A stretch of DNA of 20,737 bases. Source: a virus. How positions within the stretch are numbered: position 1 is the stretch's first letter; each line of letters opens with the position of its first letter. A program made the position numbers and the translations under genes. The notes beneath the pieces were generated by a model, which made no database searches, was not told the origin of the DNA, and was given only the letters and a program-made list of their open reading frames with translations. The stretch is taken from positions 1-20,737 of IMG/VR virus record IMGVR_UViG_3300030104_003936; one strand, given 5' to 3'. Below are positions 1-9,032 of this stretch, one piece after another.

Positions 1-3000
1 TTGGCAAGAAGAACTTTTGATGAGTCTGGTAACTATACCGTAAGACCGTTCCAACTAACAACAGAAGCGTATGCAACTGGATTCAATGTTAGCAGCACAA
101 CCGAACATGCTGTTAAACTTGGTGCTGGTAAAGCATACATTGGTGGTTATGAGTACGAAACAATATCTCCAAGATACCTCGCAGTTAGCAGAGGACTTGA
201 TACAAATATTGTTACACAGAGAATACTAAGCACCCCTCTTAAAAATTATGTCAATGTTTTAAGAACATCTTCGTTTGGTTCCCTGATATCGGGAGATCAA
301 CAATTAAGAGACACCTTTACAAAAAGCAAGAAGGCGACTGTTCAGCGAGTAAATGAATCAGGAACAGTACAAAAACTTGGAACATGTAATATTAGAACAA
401 TTGAAGAGGATGCAGGCGGCGAAATAAAATTATATCTCTTTAATATTAACATGAGTGCTACTGGTGCTACCAATGCATTTTCCAGATCAACACATATTGC
501 CATCAACGATGGTGATAATACAGATAACACACAAAGATTTAGAATCGGAACAATAGACAGTGAAACAGAGTTACATGAAGTTGGCGCACCAAGACAAATA
601 TTCAAAGCACCAGTTGGTTCTGGTTTAATTCGTGCCTCTGGTGCTGGGGGACTTATCTCATCTTTCCTAGTCAAAAGAGCATATAATTTTGAATTGAGTT
701 CTGGTTCCGCAACGATTACCTCAACGAAACCATTCCTACCATCTTCACCACTATCATATACAATTTTCTATAGTACGAACTCAAGTGGTGACGGTGCTAC
801 GATGCTGAACGTCGGTACTGATATCGATCTTCTAATATCCAACACCCAATCAAACCCAACCCTCACACTAACCAAAGGATCAAACATACCGGACGGCGGT
901 AAGGGAACAGTTATTGCCTCACAGCAATGGAAGTCCGATGAAAGTGCTGATGTTGAAAATAATATTAGAACAAAGACTTTAGTCGATGCAACATCAAGTG
1001 GTGTAACAGGAGATCCAGCAACAGGTATTATTCAACTAGATCACTGTGACGTTTATTCCATCACAGACATATCGGACAATAGCGACAGAACTGATCTTCT
1101 TGGTAGTTTCGACTTAGAGGTAAACTCTGGAGTTGATGCTTATCGCAGAAGTAGACTTGTGCTTAAACCGGGGGCAACATGTAGTTTACATGAAGATGGT
1201 TCTCTTGTTTTAGATACAGTCAACTATAAACGATTTGCTCACTCTGGAAATGGTCCGTTTACTGTTGATTCGTATCCACTTAATCAAATCACATACGATG
1301 AAATTCCAGACTTCACAGACCCAGAGACAGGAGAAACATATAGTCTAGCAGACGCATATGACTTCAGACCAATTGCAGCGGATAGCACCGAAACATCATT
1401 TGTTGCAAACGAAGATGGTGATCCACCAGTGGTTGCTTTCGATAATGGTATTTTCCCCAGCACTGTTTCATATGAACACCACCTCGGAAGAATTGATAGT
1501 GTTGTTCTTGACAGACAAACAAGAGACTTTAAGATTGTCCAAGGTGTGCCTTCGATTTTCCCGAAATCACCTGAAGTCGATCCTCTTAACATGAACCTTG
1601 GTAATCTGATTATCCCACCATATACCAGAAGTCCAAGTGATATAAAATATCGATATATTGATAACCAACGAAGCACGATGATGGATATCAATGAGCAAGA
1701 GCAATCTCAACAGTTTGACTCCTTCTTTACCTTCAAAAATGATCTAGAACAAGAGGCACTGAACAGGGCGCAAAACTTCCGATCCTCACGAACTGCTTTC
1801 TCTGATGGTATATTTGTTGATACCTTTATTGGTCACAATAACTCCGTAACAAGAAAAAGAGATCATAACTGTTCTATCGACCCTGAGTTTGGTGAACTTC
1901 GTCCTGCCTTTGAAAGCACATTTTTCCGAATGGGCATCACTGGAGCAAGTCTAAGTTCAGACGCAGTAGTAACTACAGATAATATTTACATACCAAAAAG
2001 TCAACCAGCAAGATACACGTTTAATGAGTTAGCATCAAGAACTATTAGTGCAAACCAATTTTCTGTTCCAGACTACTTGGGAACCATGACATTATCTCCT
2101 AGTAGTGATAACTTCTTCACCTCACTAGTGGCACCAAAAGTTATTGTAAATACTATTGGTGAAGTGGACAACTGGGAGGCAAATTTAAATGCATTCCAGC
2201 GAGGTAGAAGTTTTGGTTTTGGATCCCAATGGAGAGACTGGGAAACTTTATGGTTTGGTTCTAAAAAGAGAAACGATGTTAATATTGAACACGATTCTGC
2301 TGGAAGCAACTACACAAACCCAAGAAGATCGTCCTACGTTTCAAGAGTAATTTCTGATAAACTAATCAAGAGGATAGGGAACAAAATTGTTGACTTAAGT
2401 GTTGTTCCTTTCGCCAACCCAAGAACTATTACCTTTAAAGTTGAAAACTTAAAAAAGGATACTGCACACTACCTTTACTTTGATGGAGAAAGAAAAACAT
2501 CGTTCAAAACCGACTCCACTGGTGCATTTGAAGGAGATTTTACAATTCTTTCAAGATCACACCTAACTGGTAAGAAATTAGTAAGGGTGACGGACAATGT
2601 GAATAGTAATTTATCCTTATCATCATCCAGTGCTGATGCAACATACTACGCAGAAGGTTTGTTGGAATGTAAAGAGGGAGATTCTTACTCAGTAAGACCT
2701 GTGATTACCAGAAGAAAAGCAAGCAATGTTGATGATGTTTCTAGTGACTATTATGATGCAAACTCAGCAGACAACTTGTCTCGATCTTATAATTCACAAA
2801 CACCATTTGCTCAAGAAATATTTGTAGATCCTACAAATTTCCCAAATGGTATAATGCTGAAAGACATTGAACTTTTCTTCGCCAAAGTACCACAAACTGA
2901 TGATCTTACTAATAAGACTCCAGTGAAAGTACACGTTAGACCGATGTATAATGGATCACCACATCCATTTAAGGTTCTACCTTTCTCAGAAAGCACAGAA

Positions 3001-4833
3001 ACAGATATATCCCTTTCCAGATACGATAGTCCAATTGGAGAGGGGAAAACATTTGAATTTTCAACTCCGGTTTACCTCAAACCCAATACAAGTTATGCCA
3101 TTTGTATTAGCACAAACGGTGATTATCAACTATATTACGGAGAGGCAAACTCACAGGCACTAAGCGGTGCAGAGGAGTCAGCAGTAGAAACCTCCTCCAC
3201 AATAAGATCACCTAAGTTTATGGGTGCTATGCACATACCATTAAACAATGGTACTTCTACATCTTTCACAAACAGATTCTTAAAGATGACGGTTAATAGA
3301 TGTACGTTTGTCAATGTTTCAGACACATTTAGCAGTGTATTGTTCAAGAGTACAGATATTTTTGGAACAGGTATACCATATCATGTTGGATACATACACA
3401 GCAACGAGCAACCTTCAGATTCGGCAGAACCAGATTATTCCTTTACAACTTCTAACTTTGGTGGCGGTAAGTTCACTATACAAAAATCAGAAATCAATAC
3501 AACTATTGATGATTTTGAAACCAAGAAAATTGTTTCCAGTTCACAACCGGTGGAAATCCTTGCAACGCTGAAAACAGATCCAAAACTAGCAGTTGCTAGT
3601 ATGATCGATGGAGACAGATTGGGTTTCCTTGCTATTGAATACATGGCAAACAATGATGATGCTGCTGCGGTTACAGAAGAATTACAACCGACAGCAAGAC
3701 TCGCAACCAACCGATCTCGTTATGTTGGAAGAAAGGTAACTCTAGATAGAGCAGCGGACGACATAGTTGTGATTGTTGATGGTTCATATGTTGACAATTC
3801 ACAAATTAAAGTTTATGTCAAACTACAAGGACCAGATCAACCAAATGGTGTCTTCGATGACAACGATTACGAAGAACTGTTCCCTGAAGGAAACCCCGGA
3901 ACACAGGGCGTTTCTGCTAAATTTGCTGAACTGAAACCAGAAGGTCCGGTTGGTGGTGTTATGAGATTCACAACTAATAATCTTTCTCCCGGAACCAACA
4001 GTGAGTTTACGTCATACCAGATTAAGATTGTTTTGATGGGACAGGATGTCAACAACGAGGGTAACGCTCGACAGATTCCCGTAATCAATACAGTTTCTGC
4101 TGTTCCTCTTCGTCGAGTTTCTCAGGATGAAATTCGTAGATATGTTCCACCCGGCACAATAATGCAATGGGGTGGAGGAAAAGGTGATGGCAATGACGAG
4201 GGTCGGATTGCCGCACCATTCGGTTTTGTTAACTGCAATGGAGGAAAATACAACTACATCGAAAATCCAGAATATACGGTTCTGTTCGAGGCGATTGGAA
4301 ACTTCTATAACACAGGAGATGAAGACACTGCTGCTGGTGAATTTAGGGTTCCTAACCTCAAAGGCAGAACTGTTGTTGGACGAGGGACAAACGGTGCCGC
4401 TGGTATTCGATTCCGTGGTCTTGGACAAACTGGTGGTTGGGAAAATATCCAGAAACACACACACGGAACGAGGACGGAAAGCGGACTGCAAGGACAAGTA
4501 AGAGTCAGAGGAACTAACACCTCTGGCAACGTGCTTAACATCCGAGGTCGAGATGATGATGGAACCGGTAGTGATCCCCATGCCACTATTGGTGGGGGTG
4601 GTTTCTATGGAAATATTTATGCAAATCTTAACGAAATAGTTAGCAATGGTATCGGTCCTAATGGACCCAATTTTGACCAAGGTCACGCAACCGATAATGT
4701 TAAAAACCCTGACGGTACTAATCCAGACACCGGCGGTATTTTCAACGATGGTATTGATCCGAGAGAGGGTCAGAACAGTAGAGAAGGTAACATGATGCCT
4801 TTCATTGTACTCGACTACATAATTAAGATCTAA
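1..4833 (+). CDS. Large DUF4815 virion protein with C-terminal tail-collar domain (5' partial)
   Basis: The frame is open at the left edge. The first codon TTG is probably an internal leucine, because the sequence that follows (LARRTFDESGNYTVRPF) is normally internal in DUF4815 phage proteins and is followed, as here, by a GKAYIGGYE segment. The visible 1610 residues therefore lack the N-terminus. A central region (about 930-1045: FFAKVP, PVKVHVRP, TPVYLKPNTSYAI) matches a segment I recall from large marine myovirus structural proteins. The C-terminus holds a phage tail-collar domain from about 1383 (PPGTIMQWGG, GFVNCNGG, FRVPNLKGRTVVGRG), then an HTH triplet at 1486-1488 that may bind metal as HxH motifs do in short tail fibres, and ends MPFIVLDYIIKI. 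By position and collar domain it probably fills part of the gp10/gp12 role at the baseplate; which part is inference. Tandem TAA TAA stops end it. Confidence 0.85.
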   Translation: MARRTFDESGNYTVRPFQLTTEAYATGFNVSSTTEHAVKLGAGKAYIGGYEYETISPRYLAVSRGLDTNIVTQRILSTPLKNYVNVLRTSSFGSLISGDQQLRDTFTKSKKATVQRVNESGTVQKLGTCNIRTIEEDAGGEIKLYLFNINMSATGATNAFSRSTHIAINDGDNTDNTQRFRIGTIDSETELHEVGAPRQIFKAPVGSGLIRASGAGGLISSFLVKRAYNFELSSGSATITSTKPFLPSSPLSYTIFYSTNSSGDGATMLNVGTDIDLLISNTQSNPTLTLTKGSNIPDGGKGTVIASQQWKSDESADVENNIRTKTLVDATSSGVTGDPATGIIQLDHCDVYSITDISDNSDRTDLLGSFDLEVNSGVDAYRRSRLVLKPGATCSLHEDGSLVLDTVNYKRFAHSGNGPFTVDSYPLNQITYDEIPDFTDPETGETYSLADAYDFRPIAADSTETSFVANEDGDPPVVAFDNGIFPSTVSYEHHLGRIDSVVLDRQTRDFKIVQGVPSIFPKSPEVDPLNMNLGNLIIPPYTRSPSDIKYRYIDNQRSTMMDINEQEQSQQFDSFFTFKNDLEQEALNRAQNFRSSRTAFSDGIFVDTFIGHNNSVTRKRDHNCSIDPEFGELRPAFESTFFRMGITGASLSSDAVVTTDNIYIPKSQPARYTFNELASRTISANQFSVPDYLGTMTLSPSSDNFFTSLVAPKVIVNTIGEVDNWEANLNAFQRGRSFGFGSQWRDWETLWFGSKKRNDVNIEHDSAGSNYTNPRRSSYVSRVISDKLIKRIGNKIVDLSVVPFANPRTITFKVENLKKDTAHYLYFDGERKTSFKTDSTGAFEGDFTILSRSHLTGKKLVRVTDNVNSNLSLSSSSADATYYAEGLLECKEGDSYSVRPVITRRKASNVDDVSSDYYDANSADNLSRSYNSQTPFAQEIFVDPTNFPNGIMLKDIELFFAKVPQTDDLTNKTPVKVHVRPMYNGSPHPFKVLPFSESTETDISLSRYDSPIGEGKTFEFSTPVYLKPNTSYAICISTNGDYQLYYGEANSQALSGAEESAVETSSTIRSPKFMGAMHIPLNNGTSTSFTNRFLKMTVNRCTFVNVSDTFSSVLFKSTDIFGTGIPYHVGYIHSNEQPSDSAEPDYSFTTSNFGGGKFTIQKSEINTTIDDFETKKIVSSSQPVEILATLKTDPKLAVASMIDGDRLGFLAIEYMANNDDAAAVTEELQPTARLATNRSRYVGRKVTLDRAADDIVVIVDGSYVDNSQIKVYVKLQGPDQPNGVFDDNDYEELFPEGNPGTQGVSAKFAELKPEGPVGGVMRFTTNNLSPGTNSEFTSYQIKIVLMGQDVNNEGNARQIPVINTVSAVPLRRVSQDEIRRYVPPGTIMQWGGGKGDGNDEGRIAAPFGFVNCNGGKYNYIENPEYTVLFEAIGNFYNTGDEDTAAGEFRVPNLKGRTVVGRGTNGAAGIRFRGLGQTGGWENIQKHTHGTRTESGLQGQVRVRGTNTSGNVLNIRGRDDDGTGSDPHATIGGGGFYGNIYANLNEIVSNGIGPNGPNFDQGHATDNVKNPDGTNPDTGGIFNDGIDPREGQNSREGNMMPFIVLDYIIKI

Positions 4834-4848
4834 TAAAGAAAGACACTG

Positions 4849-6648
4849 ATGGCAGGAAAAGCGTTTGACAATTTAAACAAGATTTTTCTTTCCGACACGT
4901 TTCGTGCGTGGTTCGATAAGACCAATCAGATTGTATCCACAATAAACCCAATTGAGGTTTATGGAATCACTGCTATGTCTGGAAATTATGCTGGTATAAC
5001 CTGCGTAATTGGAACTGATGGCATTGCAAATGTTGGATTATCTTTACCGTCTTCTTTAAGTGGTGATTTTAGTTTCAACACCGGTGTTACATTTGCAAAT
5101 TTTGTTAACATCTCTGGTCTGACACTAGACCTTGCTCCAAACGGAGGTCACGGTGCAACCGCATATGGTCGGGTTGTGAGAAGTGTAAATGGTGCTACCG
5201 GTGATATTTTACTTACCCATGTCAACACCCCCGGTAATGTAGCGGATGGGGACGTACTTTATTATGAAGCAACTGGATCAACCTTCCACGGATATAATCT
5301 CTTTTCAGGTGGAACCGCAGAAGGACACATGTTCCACATTGGGGCAAGCGGTGGTATATTCATCGGAGCAACCGGAGGATCTGCTGCAAGTTTTATCAAA
5401 ACAGGAAATATTCAACTAATAGCAGACGGAGCAACTTCGTCTGGAATATACTTTACCGATAATGCACAAGCACCCCTATCAACCACCAAAATTGCTGGTG
5501 CTGATGTTCGATATGGAACTGATAAGGGATCACACTTATTTACGGTCGGGGGCAGGGGTCCGTCTGGAGTAAAACACTCATCACAAAACCTAATCCTTGA
5601 TTTCGATAAACAAACATTGTCTGTCGGTGGTGCTGAAACAGGTGATGCTAGTGTGCATATTGGAGATGTTTCAAATATTGGAACACCTATATTGTACACG
5701 GATGGTTCAGGGTCTACCTTTGCAATTTCTTATCTTTCTGAAAGAGAAAATGGTGGACGGTCCTCTGGTGGATTTACTAGTGGGAGTGAATATGGTTCAG
5801 TATTCCTCGGACAACCCGAAGTAAGAGGACTTAAGAACGATCAAAGATTAAGACTAGAGTATACTGCTGGATCAGTTGAAGTAGAAATAACAGGAACCGG
5901 AAAAACATCTGGGTTTGCTGTATACGGAAGAGATATTAGTAGTCCTTATGGTGGAATGCTTACTCCAACTATGGTTGCAAGACGAGATGGAAATCTTGTC
6001 ATTGGCGGTATTGCTCCGAACGATGGAATAAACGGAGGCGGAACGGGAACCACCCACGGTGGACTAAACATTGCAAGTGGTAAACTTAATATTCAAGGTT
6101 CCGCTGGAGCGGTTATATCATCCGGATATCAGTTCTTACACTCAGATGGAGTTAGTGCAGACTGGAGAGCATTTAATTCTACTTCTTCTAACTTCAGTGG
6201 TGACGTTGCAGCAATTGCAAATGCATCTGTTACAGAAAATCCGGCGAACGGACTTAAAATTACTATTCTTCAGACAAATGGAGTAAGAACATTAATTCGT
6301 GGTTTAAAGAAAGACGGCAGTGAAATGACGGGCACGTTCTCTGCCAGTATCCATTTCCCCCGAGTGCGTGTCACTGGACAGGCAGGAGGATCCAATGGTG
6401 CTGTGCTTGGAGTGAGAATGATAAAAGATGGAGCAATCACGGACAAAATTATAGATTGGGATGACATAAACAAGGGAGAGGCATGGACGGTAACCAATAT
6501 AGATCCGACCTTTACATTTAGCGGAAAATGTAAAAACAGTGTTCATTTCATCCCGTTCATGACCAAGGGCACTATACAAGAAATAGAAAAAGGATTCATT
6601 TTCTGTGAGAAGGGGTCATACTTATTGACCTTTAATGAGTTAGGATAA
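4849..6648 (+). CDS. Fibre-like virion protein, 599 aa
   Basis: The ATG lies 15 bases after the preceding stop, with only a weak purine-rich ribosome site (AAAGAAAG). The N-terminus (about residues 10-40: FLSDTFRAWFDKTNQIVSTINP) resembles an SDTF-x-x-W-x-x-x-T-N attachment motif that recurs at the start of tail and structural proteins of T4-like marine phages. The rest is rich in Gly, Ser, Thr and Ala with short beta-type strings (HIGASGGIFIGATGG, NLVIGGIAPNDG), as in fibre shafts, and a more compact end from about residue 440. No chaperone or collar domain was recognised. It sits between the collar protein and gp13, where T4 carries wac (fibritin), but I see no coiled-coil fibritin repeats, so orthology to wac is not supported. 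Fibre or whisker-like structural protein is an inference from composition, N-terminal motif and place. Confidence 0.75.
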   Translation: MAGKAFDNLNKIFLSDTFRAWFDKTNQIVSTINPIEVYGITAMSGNYAGITCVIGTDGIANVGLSLPSSLSGDFSFNTGVTFANFVNISGLTLDLAPNGGHGATAYGRVVRSVNGATGDILLTHVNTPGNVADGDVLYYEATGSTFHGYNLFSGGTAEGHMFHIGASGGIFIGATGGSAASFIKTGNIQLIADGATSSGIYFTDNAQAPLSTTKIAGADVRYGTDKGSHLFTVGGRGPSGVKHSSQNLILDFDKQTLSVGGAETGDASVHIGDVSNIGTPILYTDGSGSTFAISYLSERENGGRSSGGFTSGSEYGSVFLGQPEVRGLKNDQRLRLEYTAGSVEVEITGTGKTSGFAVYGRDISSPYGGMLTPTMVARRDGNLVIGGIAPNDGINGGGTGTTHGGLNIASGKLNIQGSAGAVISSGYQFLHSDGVSADWRAFNSTSSNFSGDVAAIANASVTENPANGLKITILQTNGVRTLIRGLKKDGSEMTGTFSASIHFPRVRVTGQAGGSNGAVLGVRMIKDGAITDKIIDWDDINKGEAWTVTNIDPTFTFSGKCKNSVHFIPFMTKGTIQEIEKGFIFCEKGSYLLTFNELG

Positions 6649-6655
6649 AATACAC

Positions 6656-7735
6656 ATGGGAACATATAACGGAAACAAACAAGGAGAGTTGAGATTATTT
6701 GTTTTTGGTGCTACTGGAGATGGTACTGGAGCAAGTGGTGCTAACTTTATAACAGACTTGCCCATCAGTTATCCTGATTTAACTGGAGCAACCGCACTTT
6801 ACTCGGCGGCGGGCGGCGCACACCACGGAGAAACAGCGACACTTTTACAGTATATCGGAAACAGAGCATACCTCGATTACACAAGAAAAAGCATTAGATC
6901 GTATTCAGAAATAGATCCAAATGGGGGAGTGACAAATACGGTTAAAGAATTCACTCCAGACCCCAGAGCAGTCATAGGAATTTTTGCGTCAGGTGGCGCA
7001 GCATCGTTCACAGGAAACCACATGGATGAAATCCATGTGACCACAGCAGGCGGAACATATCAAGGGTTCTTGGGTAAAATTACATATCCAGAGCAAAGCG
7101 GTCTTAGTGGTTCGTATACTTTAGTTGACTTAGTTGCATATGGTTCCAGTGCAGGAGTTGCCGACGATCCATCATCATATACGACATTTGTTGCAGGACA
7201 AGCAATTCAAAATATAACAAATGGATCCAATGCTGTTATCCGGGACACTGAGTGCGTCAAATATGTTGACTTAGATTCTTATAAGGAAAAAATAATTCAA
7301 CAAGTCGGGGCAAGTTTTGACAATAATGACATAGTAGGAATAACTATCGGTACACCCGGTGCTGCATCAGCACAAAATGTATTCTACAAACCAAACAATA
7401 TTAATCTTTTGAATTATGTCTCAAGATTATTGCCTGCTTTTGATCACGGTGGATCTGGAATGAGCGGCATCGCTGGGCAACAAACAAGTATATTTACATT
7501 ATACGCTGGTGCCACTGCCAACTTGGGAGATCTTGACAGTGTTGGGTCGGAAGCAATCTTTGGAGTTACCTTTAACGCCGTCACGGGTGGTTCGATGCCC
7601 GGTCAATCTGCGTTTGAAGAATTTGGACATAAAGTTTTACACAAATATGCAGAAACACAAAACAACAAAGCATCTGTAATTCATTCAATCTATAAGAAAA
7701 AGTCTGTAAGAGATGTGGATGAGATTTCTTTCTGA
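6656..7735 (+). CDS. Unrecognised probable virion protein, 359 aa
   Basis: The ATG follows the previous stop by 7 bases, with AGGA at 6642-6645 as a possible ribosome site lying inside the upstream gene, so translation is probably coupled. I do not recognise the family. The first 60 residues are rich in Gly, Ala and Thr (FVFGATGDGTGASGANF), the middle looks beta-rich, and the last 30 residues are basic and then acidic (SIYKKKSVRDVDEISF). There is no signal peptide or membrane segment. Its position between a fibre-like gene and gp13, on the same strand and tightly spaced, suggests a structural role in the neck, whisker or fibre, but nothing in the sequence shows which. Confidence 0.65.
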   Translation: MGTYNGNKQGELRLFVFGATGDGTGASGANFITDLPISYPDLTGATALYSAAGGAHHGETATLLQYIGNRAYLDYTRKSIRSYSEIDPNGGVTNTVKEFTPDPRAVIGIFASGGAASFTGNHMDEIHVTTAGGTYQGFLGKITYPEQSGLSGSYTLVDLVAYGSSAGVADDPSSYTTFVAGQAIQNITNGSNAVIRDTECVKYVDLDSYKEKIIQQVGASFDNNDIVGITIGTPGAASAQNVFYKPNNINLLNYVSRLLPAFDHGGSGMSGIAGQQTSIFTLYAGATANLGDLDSVGSEAIFGVTFNAVTGGSMPGQSAFEEFGHKVLHKYAETQNNKASVIHSIYKKKSVRDVDEISF

Positions 7736-7742
7736 TTTTATC

Positions 7743-7770
7743 TGCTCCATACATATTATGGCAAGGAGCA
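7743..7770 (+). promoter_or_regulatory. Hairpin that can sequester the gp13 ribosome binding site
   Basis: TGCTCC (7743-7748) is a perfect complement of GGAGCA (7765-7770), which contains the GGAG Shine-Dalgarno of gp13 (start 7776). A second stem, CCATA (7747-7751) with TATGG (7757-7761), uses the same CC bases and is mutually exclusive with the first. Two alternative folds, one burying and one freeing the ribosome site, would allow translational control. This is seen directly as base complementarity; the function is inference, and both stems are short. Confidence 0.35.
7749..7755 (+). promoter_or_regulatory. Candidate late promoter box upstream of gp13
   Basis: ATACATA, starting 27 bases before the gp13 ATG, within the 40-base gap. 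It resembles the T4 late -10 box TATAAATA and matches the ATA[G/C]ATA pattern found before gp18, gp19, gp20 and gp22. T4 late promoters need no -35 box. Function is inferred. Confidence 0.35.
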
Positions 7771-7775
7771 TATAA

Positions 7776-8567
7776 ATGGCAAAACCAACAACACGACAGG
7801 GACTCAAGGACTATGCACTTCGCAGACTTGGATCGCCTGTTGTTGAAATCAATGTAGACGATGCACAAGTAGAGGATCGTGTTGATGATGCTCTACAGAT
7901 GTTTGCTGAATATCATTTTGATGGTGTTCAAAGAGCATTCTATAAGCATCAAGTGACAGAAGACGATAAGTCCAATGGTTACATTACTACAGATTCTTTA
8001 ACAACAAATAGTGGAGCAATTGGACCAGAACTGGAGTCGGGAAGTCAAATTATTTCTGTTCTTCGTGTTTTTGAATTTTCTGAAAGTGGGACTAGTAATA
8101 TCTTTAGTGTCCCGTATCAATTAGCATTAAATGATGTTTATGGTATTCGCAATCCCGGTTCTATCACCGATTATACCATGACACAATCACATATTCAGAT
8201 GATTCAAGATTATCTGGATCCTGAAAAAGCAATTCGGTTTAGTCGTGTTACAAATAGAATTTACATGGACACAAACTGGTCCGAAGATATTACTACCGGA
8301 AATTTTCTTACGATTGAGTGCTATGTTGCTCTCAGTCCAGACACTTACCCGGAAATCTATAACGATATTCTTCTTAAAAAGTATGTCACTGCATCAATCA
8401 AACAGCAGTGGGGAGCAAACTTGTCAAAATATACAAATGTAACCCTTCCGGGAGGTCTTTCGTATAATGGTGCTGAAATTTATCAACAAGCAACTGACGA
8501 AATGAACCAAATAGAAGAGTCACTCATGGACAAATACGAACTCCCACCAGATATGAGCGTAGGGTAA
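7776..8567 (+). CDS. 13: Neck protein gp13 (head completion)
   Basis: 263 residues; T4 gp13 is somewhat longer. The N-terminal block at about 8-50 (LKDYALRRLGSPVVEINVDD, then QVEDRVDDALQMFAEYH) is the typical opening of T4-like gp13: a short helix, LGxPVxxI/V and a V/IEDRVDDAL helix. The C-terminus ends YELPPDMSVG, like other members. gp13 acts with gp14 to form the neck that closes the DNA-filled head and accepts the tail. The start is supported by GGAG at 7765-7768, seven bases upstream, after a real intergenic gap; a hairpin and a candidate late promoter lie in that gap. Order 13-x-14-15 agrees with T4 apart from the inserted small gene. Confidence 0.9.
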   Translation: MAKPTTRQGLKDYALRRLGSPVVEINVDDAQVEDRVDDALQMFAEYHFDGVQRAFYKHQVTEDDKSNGYITTDSLTTNSGAIGPELESGSQIISVLRVFEFSESGTSNIFSVPYQLALNDVYGIRNPGSITDYTMTQSHIQMIQDYLDPEKAIRFSRVTNRIYMDTNWSEDITTGNFLTIECYVALSPDTYPEIYNDILLKKYVTASIKQQWGANLSKYTNVTLPGGLSYNGAEIYQQATDEMNQIEESLMDKYELPPDMSVG

Positions 8568-8573
8568 AAACAC

Positions 8574-9032
8574 ATGTCATTTAACAAAGATATAGACACA
8601 TCAAATTTTGATGAATTCGATTTTGGGTTTGAATTGGTGGACAGTCCAACTCCAACTGATACTCCACAGGAGCAACAATCAGTTTCAGTTGACACCAGTG
8701 AAATTGATGATCGCTTGGAATCCCTTGAAAGTAAAATTAGCAATGTTTTAAATATTGTTTCTCTCAGTGACTCAAGTGATGATATCCGCAGAGCAATTGA
8801 AGAACAAGGATCTTCTATTACTTCCGCACTTGATACAGTCGAGGATATGAAAGAAAATTTAGAAAGAGACTATGAGAAAAAACTAGAAGAGATAGAGAAT
8901 CTTGTTCTTCCTCTTTTGGTTAATCTCACGAAAAATCCAGAAAGAGAATTTATAAAGTGGCCGAACAGAGCAGAATCTGTTCAAGGTCATATCAATAGAA
9001 TTTTAGAGGTAACAAGAGGTAATGGCGACTAA
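8574..9032 (+). CDS. Small conserved coiled-coil virion protein between gp13 and gp14, 152 aa
   Basis: Not present in T4, where gene 14 follows 13 directly. The N-terminus is acidic and aromatic (FDEFDFGFELVD), then a Pro/Thr/Gln-rich linker, a predicted coiled coil at about 42-115 (DDRLESLESKISNVLN, DTVEDMKENLERDYEKKLEE), and a C-terminal motif at about 113-140 (LPLLVNLTKNPEREFIKWPN). The pattern 'NL-KNP-E--I-WPNR' is one I associate with small hypothetical proteins next to neck genes in marine T4-like phages; that is recollection, not a search. The FDFGF start and WPNR end suggest a helical protein with two docking tips. It overlaps gp14 by 11 bases, so the two are likely co-translated and may act together in the neck. 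Confidence 0.75.
   Translation: MSFNKDIDTSNFDEFDFGFELVDSPTPTDTPQEQQSVSVDTSEIDDRLESLESKISNVLNIVSLSDSSDDIRRAIEEQGSSITSALDTVEDMKENLERDYEKKLEEIENLVLPLLVNLTKNPEREFIKWPNRAESVQGHINRILEVTRGNGD

Noticed and set aside
1-3. TTG at the first base as a true start codon
   Set aside because: No upstream sequence is available, and the following motif is normally internal in DUF4815 proteins, so an internal leucine is more likely.
4012-4686. 224-codon open frame on the - strand under the collar domain
   Set aside because: The + strand encodes a recognisable tail-collar domain here; the reverse frame shows no conserved features.
7771-7778. TATAAATG at the gp13 start as a T4 late promoter box
   Set aside because: It overlaps the start codon, so a transcript from it would begin inside the gene; the AT-rich start context explains it.
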